From Trifolium pratense (lineage: Eukaryota; Streptophyta; Magnoliopsida; Fabales; Fabaceae), in the NCBI RefSeq assembly GCF_020283565.1, contig NC_060065.1:29624409-29688408 (forward strand): DNA of 64,000 nucleotides, given 5' to 3'. The position numbers and the translations under genes were made by a program. Positions 1-10,356 of this stretch are shown piece after piece. The notes under the pieces were generated by a model. It was not told the origin of the DNA and made no database searches. It saw only the letters and a program-made list of their open reading frames with translations. Each line of letters begins with the position of its first letter. Positions within the stretch are counted from its first letter, which is position 1.

Positions 1-599
1 CAAAAGCACTCACACGTTGCAACCCACCAACGCAACTAGCCCGGTGGAGAACGTCAGGAGACTCTGGTGCAAAGCAAAAAGTCTACATTTGCCATATGAT
101 TAAATGACGACAGACGAAGACTCCTAAAAAGAAGGCAGCGATAGAGAAACTCATAACACAATGCCATTTTTACTGATTTTGCAAACTGGATCTGCAGCCA
201 AACGAGAAGATTAAGACGCAAAGCTCAAAACAACACCGAACCATCACCACAAAGGCATAAATCCGGTTACAAACCACTGCCACAACGACGACAGATCACG
301 GGGCCAAATCTGGTGACCCACAATTTCTATTTCTCTTAATTTATTTTCTGCAGAACTCCAACAATCCAATAAAATCTTTCATACAATGTCTCTCTATTAA
401 TTTTACTCTGCTAAACAGTAGTGAAAATTTCGTATCGATGACATGGTAATATAAAAAAAAATCTAATTTCATCTAAAAAAATATTTTCATTAGTTGTACA
501 ATAACATTTTCTAGTCCACACCAAAGAAAATGTCTGAATCCGCCGCTGCACTCTAGCCATGAATGTTTTGTTTGTCTTTTGGGTTGGTGCTTTGATTCA
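1..599. other. Unassigned sequence without a recognised gene
   Basis: No long reading frame, RNA gene or clear repeat is recognised. The first 300 bases are less AT-rich than the following 250 and could be an old transposon fragment, but nothing in them proves this. The LINE remnant that follows starts near 610. Confidence 0.4.
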
Positions 600-613
600 A
601 AAGAAAGCAGATA

Positions 614-1697
614 ATGAATGATCTCTTGCTTCCTGATATGAAAATATGGGATAGGGAGAAAATTGAGTCTATTTTTCCTATGTATGTTGCCAAACGCATT
701 TTTGAGGTTCCATTATTTAACATGATTGGCGAAGACAAGTTAATATGGACTGATAGCATAGCACTAATGGTAATTATAGTGTCAAGAGTGGATATAAACT
801 GATAATGAATATTACAGGGAAGGTGGATGTTGTGTCCTCAAAGAAAAATTGGAATAGCCTTTGGACAATTCTTGCTCCGCCAAAGGCCAAGCATTTTGTT
901 ATGGAGGATAAGTATAGGTTGCCTACCTACTTGATTACGGCTTCAGGAAAGGCGGGTTCCATGTCCGTTGTTGTGTCCAATTTGTGAGCAGCATGATGAA
1001 GATGATTGGCATGTAATGTTTGGATGTGCTGCAAGTACACAGGCTATGCAGGCAACAGATTTCGGTTTTAATTTAGAAGCTTACCTGCAGCAAACTAACA
1101 GTGTTAGTGATATTATTTTCATGGAAGACGACCACAACAACAAAGTTTGGAACGATTCATGCGAACCGGGATGAAGCTTAGGCCTAAAAGCAAGACACTT
1201 GTGGGAGGACTGGTTTTCGGTGCAGCAGGTTCAATATGGTGGCTCCCAATACAATCAGCAGCAGCCCCTTATGTGGCAGAAACCAAATTATGGATGGTAC
1301 AAATGTAACGTCGATGCGGGCTTCCACAAAGAGATAAATAAAACTAGTACCGGTTGGTGGTTGGTGTATGCGTGATCACATGGGACGTTTTGTCATGGCA
1401 GAGACTACTTGGGTGGAAGGAAATTGCTCTATTTTGGAAGGTGAATCTATAGCTATACTTAATGCATTGGAAACATTGGGTCAAAGAGGTTTATCTAATG
1501 TTATCTTTGAGACGGATTCTAAAAGCGTGGTGGATGCAATTCATCATTTACGCGTCAGTAGTTCTGAATTTAGTTTTCTCATTAGTCACATTAATAATAT
1601 CTTGCTTTGTAATCCAAACTTCATGGTGAACTTTATTAAGCGGCAAGCGAACATGGCTGCCCATACTTTTGCTAGGGCCTCGCCGCTGTCATTTTGA
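614..1697 (+). mobile_element. Degenerate LINE 3' part (RT C-terminus, zinc-binding domain, RNase H)
   Basis: Three reading frames in succession carry the C-terminal end of a plant L1-type ORF2. About 614-800 resembles the region after the reverse transcriptase palm. About 805-1170 resembles the reverse-transcriptase zinc-binding domain, with CPIC followed by His and Cys near 970-1030. About 1290-1697 is an RNase H (RVT_3) domain; residues such as the DSKSVVDA stretch and the closing ANMAAHTFA stretch are typical. The pieces lie in different frames, so several frameshifts separate them, one near 1365 inside RNase H. No full catalytic RT is present. It is a 5'-truncated dead copy. Confidence 0.8.
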
Positions 1698-2569
1698 GAC
1701 ATTACCTTTTTATATTACTCGTTTATTGAATAATGAAATGATATAAGCTATTATTTATAAAAAAGTATAAAAATCTGATTGAGGGACAAAACTATAATTA
1801 AATTACCATTCTATTTCTCATTTTAAAATATACTAAATAACTTTTTGACTGAATAATATTTTAAAATCACATTATTAAATCACTTGCTTAGTATTAATTT
1901 CTTTTTCTTTTATATAAGACCACAGGAAATAAAACTCAAACTCGAGAATTAAATATATTTTAATTTTTTAAAAAAAATGTTTCACTTTTGGCAAAACTCG
2001 GGAATAAAATTTAAAAATACATATAAAAATTATGGATGCTCTTTGCCTCCGTATTATTCATATATTAAAAATCACACTTGAAAAATATGTCTCAATAAAG
2101 CAGAGAATATTGAGTAGATTTTAATCAATTTACGAGTCGAATAGCAACCACTATAAAATTGAAGAATAAATATTTGCCTTTGGATAAATATTTCGAAGAA
2201 TAAATCACCCCGTGTTTCTTTTTTACTTTCGAGTTTTCATTTTTGCCCTTGGATAAATATTTCGAACGTGTTTTCTGAATTATTTTTTTGCCTTGAAAAA
2301 AATTTGAAATGTGTTTTACGAATTTGAACTCGGAAAACGCATTCCGAAAATTTTAAACAAGGGCAAAAAATAGAAAAACGGGGGTTAGGAAAGAAACCCG
2401 ATGTGTTGGAAGAGAAAAATGCTTGATTAAAAAAGAAAGGCCCAAATCCAATTTACAATAAAAGCTCACAAAAAAACTCACTTCAATTTTCCTTTTCGTT
2501 TTCTCCTTCACATTTTGTAATCTCCTTCTTCTTCCTCTGCAACAAGATCTAGATCCAAATCAATCATCA
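1698..2569. other. Intergenic; upstream region of epsilon-COP with an inverted repeat
   Basis: AT-rich sequence with no gene. An imperfect inverted repeat runs from about 2239 to 2371: the left arm contains TTTTTGCCCTTG and the right arm CAAGGGCAAAAAA. A related motif (GGATAAATATTTCGAA) occurs at both about 2180 and 2251. This may be a MITE remnant. The 5' UTR of the next gene probably starts within about 2460-2569, which is pyrimidine-rich. Confidence 0.45.
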
Positions 2570-5500
2570 ATGGCTACACCAGATCACTTATTCAACCTCC
2601 GTAACAACTTCTACCTCGGCGCATATCAAGCCGCCATCAACAGCAGCGAAGTTAACGGCCTCTCCCCCGACGACGTTATCGAACGCGACACTCTCGTTCA
2701 CCGTTGCTACATCGCACTTGGTCAGTTACAGTTCGTCATCTCTGAAATCAACGATTCCGCTCCTACACCTCTTCAAGCTGTTAAATTACTCGCTCTCTAT
2801 TTCTCTTCTCCTGATTCAAAGGTCTCAATTTCTCGCTTTTCTCAATTTCGATTTCGCTAGTATCAATTTATCGTAACCGTTTTTGTTGTTGTAGGAATCT
2901 GCCATCGCGAGTATCAAAGAATGGCTTGCTGATCCTGCTATTGGAAACAATGCGACTTTGAGACTTGTTGCTGGAATTATCTTTTTGCATGAAAATGATT
3001 TCAATGAGGCGCTTAAGTATACTAATGCTGGTGGAACTATGGAACTGTAAAATTGTTTTCATTCTCGTTTGATTTTATTTATTCTGTCATTGTTGATTCG
3101 ATTTCGATAATTATAATGATGAGAAGATATGGATATAGTAGTTTGTTAAGTGATTGGATCTTGGTTTGTATTCAGGACTGCTTTGAATGTGCAAATCTTT
3201 ATTAAGATGCATAGGTCTGATTATGCTGAGAGACAGCTTAGGATTATGCAGCAGATTGATGAGGATCATACACTTACTCAACTTGCCAATGCTTGGCTTG
3301 ATTTGGCTGTGGTAATTTTCATATATAAATAAATTATTATTGTTGCTGTTATTGCTATCCACACGAAAAAGGGTTTTTTTTGTAAACAAAATGAGTAAAT
3401 TAATTGATGATGTTTTCTTTGGTGATTTTGGAATGTGATGTATTATTGCGATGAAAAGTGTATTTTTGAAAAATAAGAAATTTATGTTTTTGTGGGTGAA
3501 TTTGGAATGTGATGTTTGTTAGTATTGGTGGATTAGGGAGGGGCGAAGATCCAGGAGGCGAATTTGATCTTCCAAGATTTGTCTGAGAGATATCAGTCTA
3601 CTAGTTTGCTCTTGAATGGGAAGGCTGTTTGTTGCATGCAAATGGGTAACTTTGATGAAGCTGAGACTCTTTTGGTTGAAGCACTTAACAAGGCATGTTT
3701 ATTTCATTTCAATTTCATTTGATTATACTTTTGATATTGCATTTGTTTTCTCATATAGAAGACTGTTTGTGGTTTGATATTATTCTTTTTGATAAAGCTT
3801 GAAATTTGGTTGGCTCTTTATTTTAAGAGAAATGCTAATATGTACGATGTATGCTTAGGGCACTTGTTAGTGTACTAAAGATAGAAATCTTTTATTGGAA
3901 ATTGTGCATTCCATTTCTCAAAAAGTTAAAATTGTTTTTTTCAAGACATAATTAGTATTTGTGGACTCCTTAAGATGTCCCTTAGGACACAAGTTAGTAC
4001 GGTATGACCCTTAATTTTAATCTTTAGGCTATGCTGAAGTAGGGTTTTATATGGTAATTATTGGTTTTAGAAATGGTGTTTGTGGTGAAGATACTCTTTT
4101 GTGATTTTACAGGATGCTAGGGATCCAGAAACACTGGCCAATCTTGTTGTATGTTGTCTTCACCTTGGCAAACCATCTTCTAAATCATTCAGGTTAGCTC
4201 TTTGGACATCTTTATTGATTGTCATTGACCCCCTATTTCGCTGTTTTTCATTGACCCCCTATTTCGCTGTTTTTCATTGATCCTACCATGGATGTACATG
4301 CATGTGTAGGCGGGTTGAATATTTTTTTTCCTTGAAAAGATTGCTGCTAAAATATGAATCAACTCTTAAAATTTTAATGAATTAAGGCCTGTAGGGGATA
4401 TTTCTATATGGAATTTGTTTCCCCAACTAGTGGCTTTAGGCCAAATGTTTGTAGCTCTCAAGTGCTAAAAGATAGCAATTGGTAATGAAATTAATTAAAT
4501 GGAGTTCCGAGATTTAAAATTCACCAGAGAAAGCTTGTCGACGCTTTCAATAAGAAGCTGTGCTATATATTGCTAAAAAAATTTATGTAAATTCAGATCA
4601 TTATAACCTGTTGGGTTTAAAATGGTATAATCTGGTTTTAAACCTTGTCCTGGAGTTGGCTCCTTGAAGTAGGAAGTCATAAGTAGGTGGGGCATCATGA
4701 TCCAAGTGGGTTCAGCTTTAGGGGCTTCGTATTAAACCTATTTCACGGATCACATATATTAGAAACTAAACTGCATCACAGTTCTGAATTTGGCTTGTTT
4801 CCTAAACCTGATTCATCCGTGTGTCAAATCTCACTCAAACTGTTTCTTGACTGAACTATTTATGTTCTAAACATATCATTCAATAGTAAATAGTTATTTG
4901 TAGCATAACATCAGTTGTATGAATAATGGTACATAACTTGGTCCCAATTTCTAATATTTCCTAGTAGTATTTATTATTTAATTTGAAGTATCAACAGAAT
5001 CTAATACCATAGTATAACTCCAATAGTGAAATTGTATAATGACAAGTCCAAAACTCTGATATCGTATACATATGTAAAAAAAAGTTATATATTTTGTTAA
5101 AATACTTGTTTATACGCGTAGGTTCTGTTTATTGATTTGATTATTCTTCAAATTTGAACGGGACCATGCTGGGATAAAACCATTTTGAACAGCCCTAGTA
5201 ATCTAAAGGCTTTGATCCTTAGAGAAACTGGCATACTTATAGTTTTGTTTTCCTCTTGAATTTCCATTGTAAATAGCTTGCATCAGTAATATCTATGAAA
5301 TGTATGTATCCTTTTAAGTTTGATAACCAATCACCTATCTAACTTTCCTGTGTGGAACTGTGTCTTATTGGTTGAACTTGAATGTACCAATATACTTCTA
5401 GACATTGTGTTTTCCCTTTCTAAAATGTTCTGGAGGTCTGATTATGTATTTCTTGTGTCAATATAATGCAATGTTACGCTGTTTGTCCCCGTGAGCTTAT

Positions 5501-5846
5501 TTATTGTCCCCTGCCCCCCTTGTTACTTAGAAAGTTATTTGTATGCTAATGTTTTGTAGTGTACTGGTATTGTCAGTGTCAAACACAATAAGGTAGTTAT
5601 GACATACTGAATTTAGTTTCTACCAAGAATCTTTTTCTAATATCATTGGCAATTCTACTAGCATTATAAACAAACCAGTACTGTGCTTAGTTTATGCAAT
5701 TGATAAAGAAGTTTCACTAGTTAGTGACTTGTAAATGTGTACTGTTTTGCAGCCAGCTGAAACTTTCACACCCAGACCATGTCCTGGTCAAGAGGGTATC
5801 AGCAGCTGAAGAAAGCTTTGATAGAGCACTACAATCTGTTTCATGA
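2570..5846 (+). CDS. Coatomer subunit epsilon (epsilon-COP), 6 exons, 289 aa
   Basis: Epsilon-COP is part of the COPI coat that shapes Golgi-to-ER transport vesicles; the family is an all-helical TPR-like solenoid binding alpha-COP. Exons read from splice sites and frame: 2570-2821, 2895-3046, 3176-3311, 3537-3692, 4113-4192, 5753-5846. Together they give 290 codons with stop, close to the roughly 290 aa usual for plants. The protein starts MATPDHLFNLRNNFYLGAYQ. Later landmarks are the helical repeats containing RQLRIMQQIDEDHTLTQ-like and GKAVCCMQMGNFDEAETLL segments. The start is the first ATG after a pyrimidine-rich leader. All introns are GT-AG except intron 4 (3693-4112), whose donor reads AAG|GCATGT, so it is GC-AG. 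Intron 5 is long (1560 bp) and contains a repeat also found near 9.5 kb. No disabling change is visible. Confidence 0.95.
3837..4010. mobile_element. MITE in epsilon-COP intron 4 (GTGCCC-hairpin family)
   Basis: This is a diverged member of the family best seen at 37142-37318. Both ends carry inverted TTAGGGCACTTGTTAG / CCCTTAGGACACAAGTTAG motifs. It is flanked by TTATTTTAA on the left and TTAATTTTAA on the right, a plausible imperfect 9-10 bp target duplication, as expected for Mutator-type elements. Confidence 0.5.
4229..4284 (+). repeat. Tandem duplication of a 28-bp unit
   Basis: The motif CATTGACCCCCTATTTCGC plus CTGTTTTT occurs twice back to back in epsilon-COP intron 5. It is local slippage-type repetition just before the dispersed repeat at 4287. 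Confidence 0.8.
4287..4758 (+). repeat. Dispersed repeat copy 1 inside epsilon-COP intron 5
   Basis: About 470 bp here align, with scattered substitutions and small indels, to 9500-9939 continued at 13383-13441. Shared landmarks include CCCCAACTAGTGGCTTTA, CTCAAGTGCTAAAAGATAG and TTTATGTAAATTCAGATCAT. This copy has the uninterrupted CATGATCCAAG at 4696-4706; the second copy carries the copia element exactly there, with GATCC duplicated. Neither end has clear terminal inverted repeats, so I cannot tell a mobile element from a local segmental duplication. Confidence 0.85.
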
Positions 5847-6429
5847 GCTCATGATTCAATGTCTTTCATGATTTGAATGGTGTGTGGTTTTCCTGAGGAA
5901 TTTTTACACCTTATCGTGGCTATTGTATTGGTTGCGTATAATCAGTTGGGTAAATGTGTTATAGGATTCAAATTTTATGACGATATTTGTTTGACCTAAT
6001 TCTCAATGTTGCAAAAATTACTGCTGATCATTTTATTGCAAGTTCATATACATCATATTTGTACTACCTTTTAAAGGTATTATTATTTCAAGCAAAATTA
6101 TGACCGTGTAGAGTTCCTGCCAAAGTTAATGAGCATGTGATTTTTAGCTAAGACCATGTATTTATAACAAAAAATTTGTAGCAGTAATAAATCCATGTAA
6201 AAACGTGAATACTGAATACCAACAATCGTTTTGGGTGGGAAATAAAATTATAGCGATGATAGTTGAGGGACAGTAACAGTAACAATTTAGAACTATTGAT
6301 ATTGAAATCTAATGCATAAAATAAGTCATTTTCTCAACAAAAAAAAAAAAAATTAATTTTGCAATTTTCAGTCCAAGAGCCACAATTCGACTGCATGGTC
6401 ATGTCAAGGTTGAGAATCGACTCTTGTGC
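5847..6429. other. 3' flank of epsilon-COP
   Basis: Contains the 3' UTR of epsilon-COP and then AT-rich intergenic DNA. No further gene or recognised repeat is seen before 6430. Confidence 0.5.
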
Positions 6430-6790
6430 AGATGTAAGAGCAGGTTGGAATTTCTTGAAGGTCGTTTTATTTCTCCCTCTACCCTTTGATATTTTTTGGT
6501 GTATGTTTAAATAAAGTTTGGAACTCAAATTTACTTCATTCAAAAAACTCTGAAGTGAAATTGTATTGGATTATTACGTCTAGACACTTTATATAAATTG
6601 AGTATTCTCTACGTATAATTATGGAGATTAATCATTTAAATTGGATAGGTCTACTATGAACATCAACATTCTTCCATGAAAGATTTAAAAATGTTGCATT
6701 CTTGTGGTTAGATTTGATCAAAAAATGTTAAGTTGGAAGTTATTCTTTGGGAGCATTGCTCCCTCCCTTTCACACTAAAAAAAGTCAGAA
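6430..6790 (+). repeat. Long inverted-repeat arm A (partner at 16685-16990)
   Basis: This stretch reads in reverse complement at about 16685-16990. Shared landmarks include GGAATTTCTTGAAGGTCGT, CAAAAAACTCTGAAGTGAAA and GGGAGCATTGCTCCCTCCC. Divergence is moderate with short indels. It may be a dispersed repeat; no coding content is visible. Confidence 0.8.
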
Positions 6791-6862
6791 GGTATTCAAA
6801 TCAATGAAATCATCTCATACAAGTGCTTTTGAACAGTGACTTAATTTTGAAAATGTATTGAA

Positions 6863-8242
6863 AACTTTTTTGGCTTAAATGCAGTTTTGCCCCCTGTTTT
6901 GATTAAATCGGAATTTTACCCTCCCTGTTTTAAAACGCGGACTTTTACCCCCTGTTTTATAATTTTTTGGATTTTGCCCCCCCTAAAATTCTGCTTTCGA
7001 GTCACAACTTCAAAGCTTTGCACACAACTCAATTTGGATCAATAATTCACCAAAAGGATATCGAAATGACCGTAATCGAGTTATCTTTCCACAGAATCAA
7101 ACCCCACTAAATTTAGAGTTACAAAGAGAGATTAATTACCGTTTTAGTGAAGGTATGTCCCCCAAAAATTCTGCACAAAATCTGCTTTCGAGTCACAACT
7201 TAAAAACTTCGCACAAAATTCCATTTGGATCCATAATTCATCAAACGGATATCAAAATGACCGTAATCGAGTTATCTTTCCACAGAATCAAACTCCACTA
7301 AATTTGGAGTTACAGAGAGAGATTAATTATCATTTTAGTGAAGGTCTGTCCAAATCAATTATTGTATGGAACTACTACTGATATTTTTGTCATGTCTCTC
7401 ACCCTGTAGCTCATTTTTCAATAGTATTTACATGTCCGGAAAGCTAATGAAATTACCCTTGTTTTCATTTAAATTTCATCAAATTTGGAGTTACGATGTG
7501 TTTGGTAGACGATGTTGAATTTGAAGGTCATAAGTAGATTTCTGCAAAATTAGTAATTGGACAGACCTTCACTAAAACTATAATAAATCTCTCTTTGTAA
7601 CTCTAAATTTAGTGGGGTTTGATTCTGTGGAAATCTAACTCGATTATGGTCATTTCGGTATCTGTTTGGTGAATTATTGATCCAAATTGAGTTGTGTGCG
7701 AAGCTTTGAATTTGTAACTCGAAAGCAGATTTTTGCAGAATTTTGGGGGACATACCTTCACTAAAACGGTAATTAATCTCTCTTTGTAACTCCAAATTTA
7801 GTGGGGTTTGATTCTGTAGAACGCTAACTCGATTATGGTCATTTCGTTATCCGTTTGGTGAATTATTGATCCAAATTGAGTTGTGTGCGAAGCTTTGAAG
7901 TTGTAACTCGAAAGCAGATTTTTGCAGAATTTTGGGGGACATACCTTCACTAAAACGGTAATTAATCTCTCTTTGTAACTCCAAATTTAGTGGGGTTTGA
8001 TTCGTGGAAAGATAACTCGATTACGGTCATTTCGATGTCCGTTTGGTGAATTATTGATCCAAATTGAGTTGTGTGCGAAACTTTGAAGTTGTGACTCGAA
8101 AGCAGAATTTTAGGGGGGGGGGGGGGGCAAAATCCAAAAAATTATAAAACAGGGGGGTAAAAGTCCGCGTTTTAAAACAGGGGGGTAAAATTCCGATTTA
8201 ATCAAAACAGGGGGGCAAAACTACATTTAAGCCAACTTTTTT
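6863..8242. mobile_element. Mutator-like foldback element with perfect 9-bp target duplication
   Basis: The element proper is 6872-8233. Its ends are GGCTTAAATG and the reverse complement CATTTAAGCC. It is flanked by the identical 9-mer AACTTTTTT at 6863-6871 and 8234-8242, the duplication size of Mutator-like transposons. The first ~110 bp form near-perfect terminal repeats containing three CCCCCTGTTTT-type blocks. Inside, units of about 190 bp follow: two in the left arm (about 6984-7168 and 7175-7360) and three in opposite orientation in the right arm (about 7553-7738, 7739-7930, 7931-8115). A roughly 190 bp unique centre (about 7361-7552) separates the arms. No transposase is present, so it is non-autonomous. 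A G-run of 14 at about 8115-8128 marks the inner edge of the right terminal repeat. Confidence 0.9.
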
Positions 8243-8334
8243 TTTATGTCGGACTCCCGCTAATAAGAATTAATGTGAAGCAGTAGTAACACATTCCATC
8301 ATCCAAACAAATTGAAAGTTCATTTTACACGTAA

Positions 8335-8615
8335 CCTCTTCTAAATACCTCCAATCGACCGAGTCGTATGTTTTTCAAATTCTACCTTAAACATTAGTAA
8401 TTCTTTCTTTAACCTGTAGGCATCATCCACCAATTCATTTACAATAAGAATACTATCAAGGATTTATCTGTTTTGAACAAAAGCTGAGAATCTGACACCA
8501 CCTTGCCAACCACTCTCCGAATCCTGTTAGCAAGAATCTTAGATAGAATTTTATACAAAACAAACTACTCACCAAAGATATAGGTTGAAAATCTGCCAAT
8601 CTATGTGAGTTCTCA
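8335..8615 (-). mobile_element. LINE reverse-transcriptase fragment
   Basis: Read on the minus strand, conceptual translation with frameshifts gives typical plant LINE RT finger-domain text: ISLVSSLF, YKILSKILANRIRRVVGKVV and ILDSILIVNELVDDAYRLK. At least two frameshifts break it, and the palm with the FADD-type motif is absent. It is a short dead remnant. Confidence 0.75.
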
Positions 8616-9065
8616 ACTTTAACTTTATAAATTTGATTAGCAATATTTAGAGTAATTTAGTAAATTTAATAGTAATTAACTTTATTTATTTTTTTTATAA
8701 TAACTTTATTTTCTTTTATAATAACTTTATTTTTATATTTTTTTATACTAACTTTATTATATTATTTTTAATAGTTTTTTTACAGTAATTATTTTTAATA
8801 GTTTTTTTTAATAGTTAGTTACTTTCTATATTTATTTATTTTAGTGATAAATCAAACGGACGAAAGCTAAAAGGTAAATCACCTAATCCCGATCCCAAAA
8901 CCCTACTTCATATATTCTCCTACTTCATTTCATTCTTCATCAACAACAAGCAGATAATCTCTCGCTTTTTCTTTTTTCACCTCTTTCCCTTCAATCTCTC
9001 GCTCTCTATTTTGAATAACACGTTTGTCTACCATGGCCGATTATAATTATATATAGTCGACGGAT
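8616..9065. other. AT-rich intergenic sequence
   Basis: Low-complexity runs of TTTATTTTT and related motifs at 8650-8850, then a pyrimidine-rich stretch (8880-9040) that looks like a gene leader and leads to a short ATG reading frame with a stop after seven codons. No gene is supported. Confidence 0.4.
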
Positions 9066-9375
9066 CTTATCTCCTACAGCTCCCACTTGAATTTTTGGAT
9101 GTGGCGAGGTCGAGTCGGCCAGTCACTTATTCATCTCCTGCGGTATTGTTGGTTCTCTTTTGGATTTAGGCATTCCTTTGGCAGATTTCAGTACCTTGCG
9201 TAATCACTTTGTTCAGTTTACATCTTCAGCAGGTGGTTTCCGAGCACGCCAATCATTTTTACGGCTCATTTGGCTTGCATGCGTCCGGGTTGTAACTGTT
9301 CTCATTTAAGTGGTTGAAGTCGACGAGTATTACGTTAGCTTCAAACTGTCATAGTTGGTGGTCTAGTCTTGTTAA
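9066..9375 (+). mobile_element. LINE zinc-binding domain fragment, same family as 40.5-42.5 kb
   Basis: The stretch CTCCTACAGCTC to GGTGGTCTAGTC parallels the LINE at about 40905-42430 closely, including GAGTCGGCC, CATTCCTTTGGC and GACGAGTATTACGTTAGC. Relative to that copy it has lost internal pieces, notably the part between the WLSCVWV region and the RWLKTTS region. It is a rearranged dead copy. Confidence 0.75.
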
Positions 9376-9499
9376 AAAAAAAAATTATATATATGGGGAA
9401 ATAATATATTCGGATCCGCATCCCATAACACCCAGAACAATCAATAGTCAATACAATAACCATGGTTGCGCTCCGTCTTCGTCGAATTAAAGGTATGCT

Positions 9500-9939
9500 A
9501 ATTTTCACATGATGTACATTCATATATAGGCCGGTTGAATATTATGTTCCTTGAAAAAATTGCTACTAAATTATGTTACTACTCTGAAAATTTTAATCAA
9601 TTAAGGCGTGCGGGGATATTTCTTTATGGAGTGTCCGAGTGTCTCCCCAACTAGTGGCTTTAAGGTCAACGTGGCTCTCAAGTGCTAAAAGATAGAAATT
9701 GGTAATGAAGTTGTTAATTAAATGGGAGGAGTTCTGAGATTTAAAATTCTTCAAAGAAAGGTTTTGGACTCTTTCAATAAAATGTTGTGGAATATAATCT
9801 AAAATTTATGTAAATTCAGATCATTATAATCTGTTGAGTTTAGAATGGTAGGGTCTAGCTTTACACACCCTGTCCTGGACTTGGCTCCTTGATGTAGGAA
9901 GTCATAAGTAAGGTGGAGTGTCGTTATCCGACATGATCC
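9500..9939 (+). repeat. Dispersed repeat copy 2, left part (continues at 13383)
   Basis: Homologous to 4287-4703 in epsilon-COP intron 5. The copy is interrupted at GATCC by the copia element 9940-13377 and resumes at 13383-13441. Just upstream, 9472-9510 has a short ATG frame beginning MVALRLRRIK that ends at a GTATGC, resembling a stray first exon of an unidentified gene; it has no continuation that I can find. Confidence 0.85.
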
Positions 9940-10346
9940 TGAAGGCGCAACAAAAGACACTTACACACACACTTGAGCTGCAAGATCACACACACACACA
10001 CACTCTTGCTATGGCCCAAGGCACGTCAATGAGCACAGTCACAGTGAATCAAGTTTTGCAGTTTCTTGGAATGGAATTGAAGAATAAATTGAAAGGGTTT
10101 TGAATGGGAGAAGAGAGTGATTGAGGAAGAAGAAAAGAGTCAATTTTATTCATCCACTTTGGGCCACTAAATTAATTACACAAGGAGGGTACATTTATAC
10201 TCCTTTACTTATGACACAAGTAACTAACTCTAATCTTAACAAACTCTTAACTTCTAACTAACTATCTAACAAACTATAGTTAGTTATCACTAACTAACTA
10301 ACAAACTAAATGAGACTAAACAATTTGAATTACACTTTGCTTAACA
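9940..10346 (-). repeat. 3' LTR of the 9.9-13.4 kb copia element
   Basis: 407 bp, TG...CA. It aligns with 12985-13377, differing by a 12-bp indel in the CTAACTAACTA-rich zone near 10250, a 2-bp difference in the CA repeat and several substitutions, so the insertion is not recent. The CACACA microsatellite at about 9990-10005 lies inside. Confidence 0.93.
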
Positions 10347-10356
10347 CTCCTCCTTA
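10347..10356 (-). other. Polypurine tract of the 9.9-13.4 kb copia element
   Basis: On the minus strand TAAGGAGGAG stands directly before the 3' LTR, the usual place and composition for priming plus-strand synthesis. Confidence 0.75.

Noticed and set aside
9918..10103. Open frame rich in Thr-His
   Set aside because: It overlaps the LTR and its CACACA repeat; no conserved protein.
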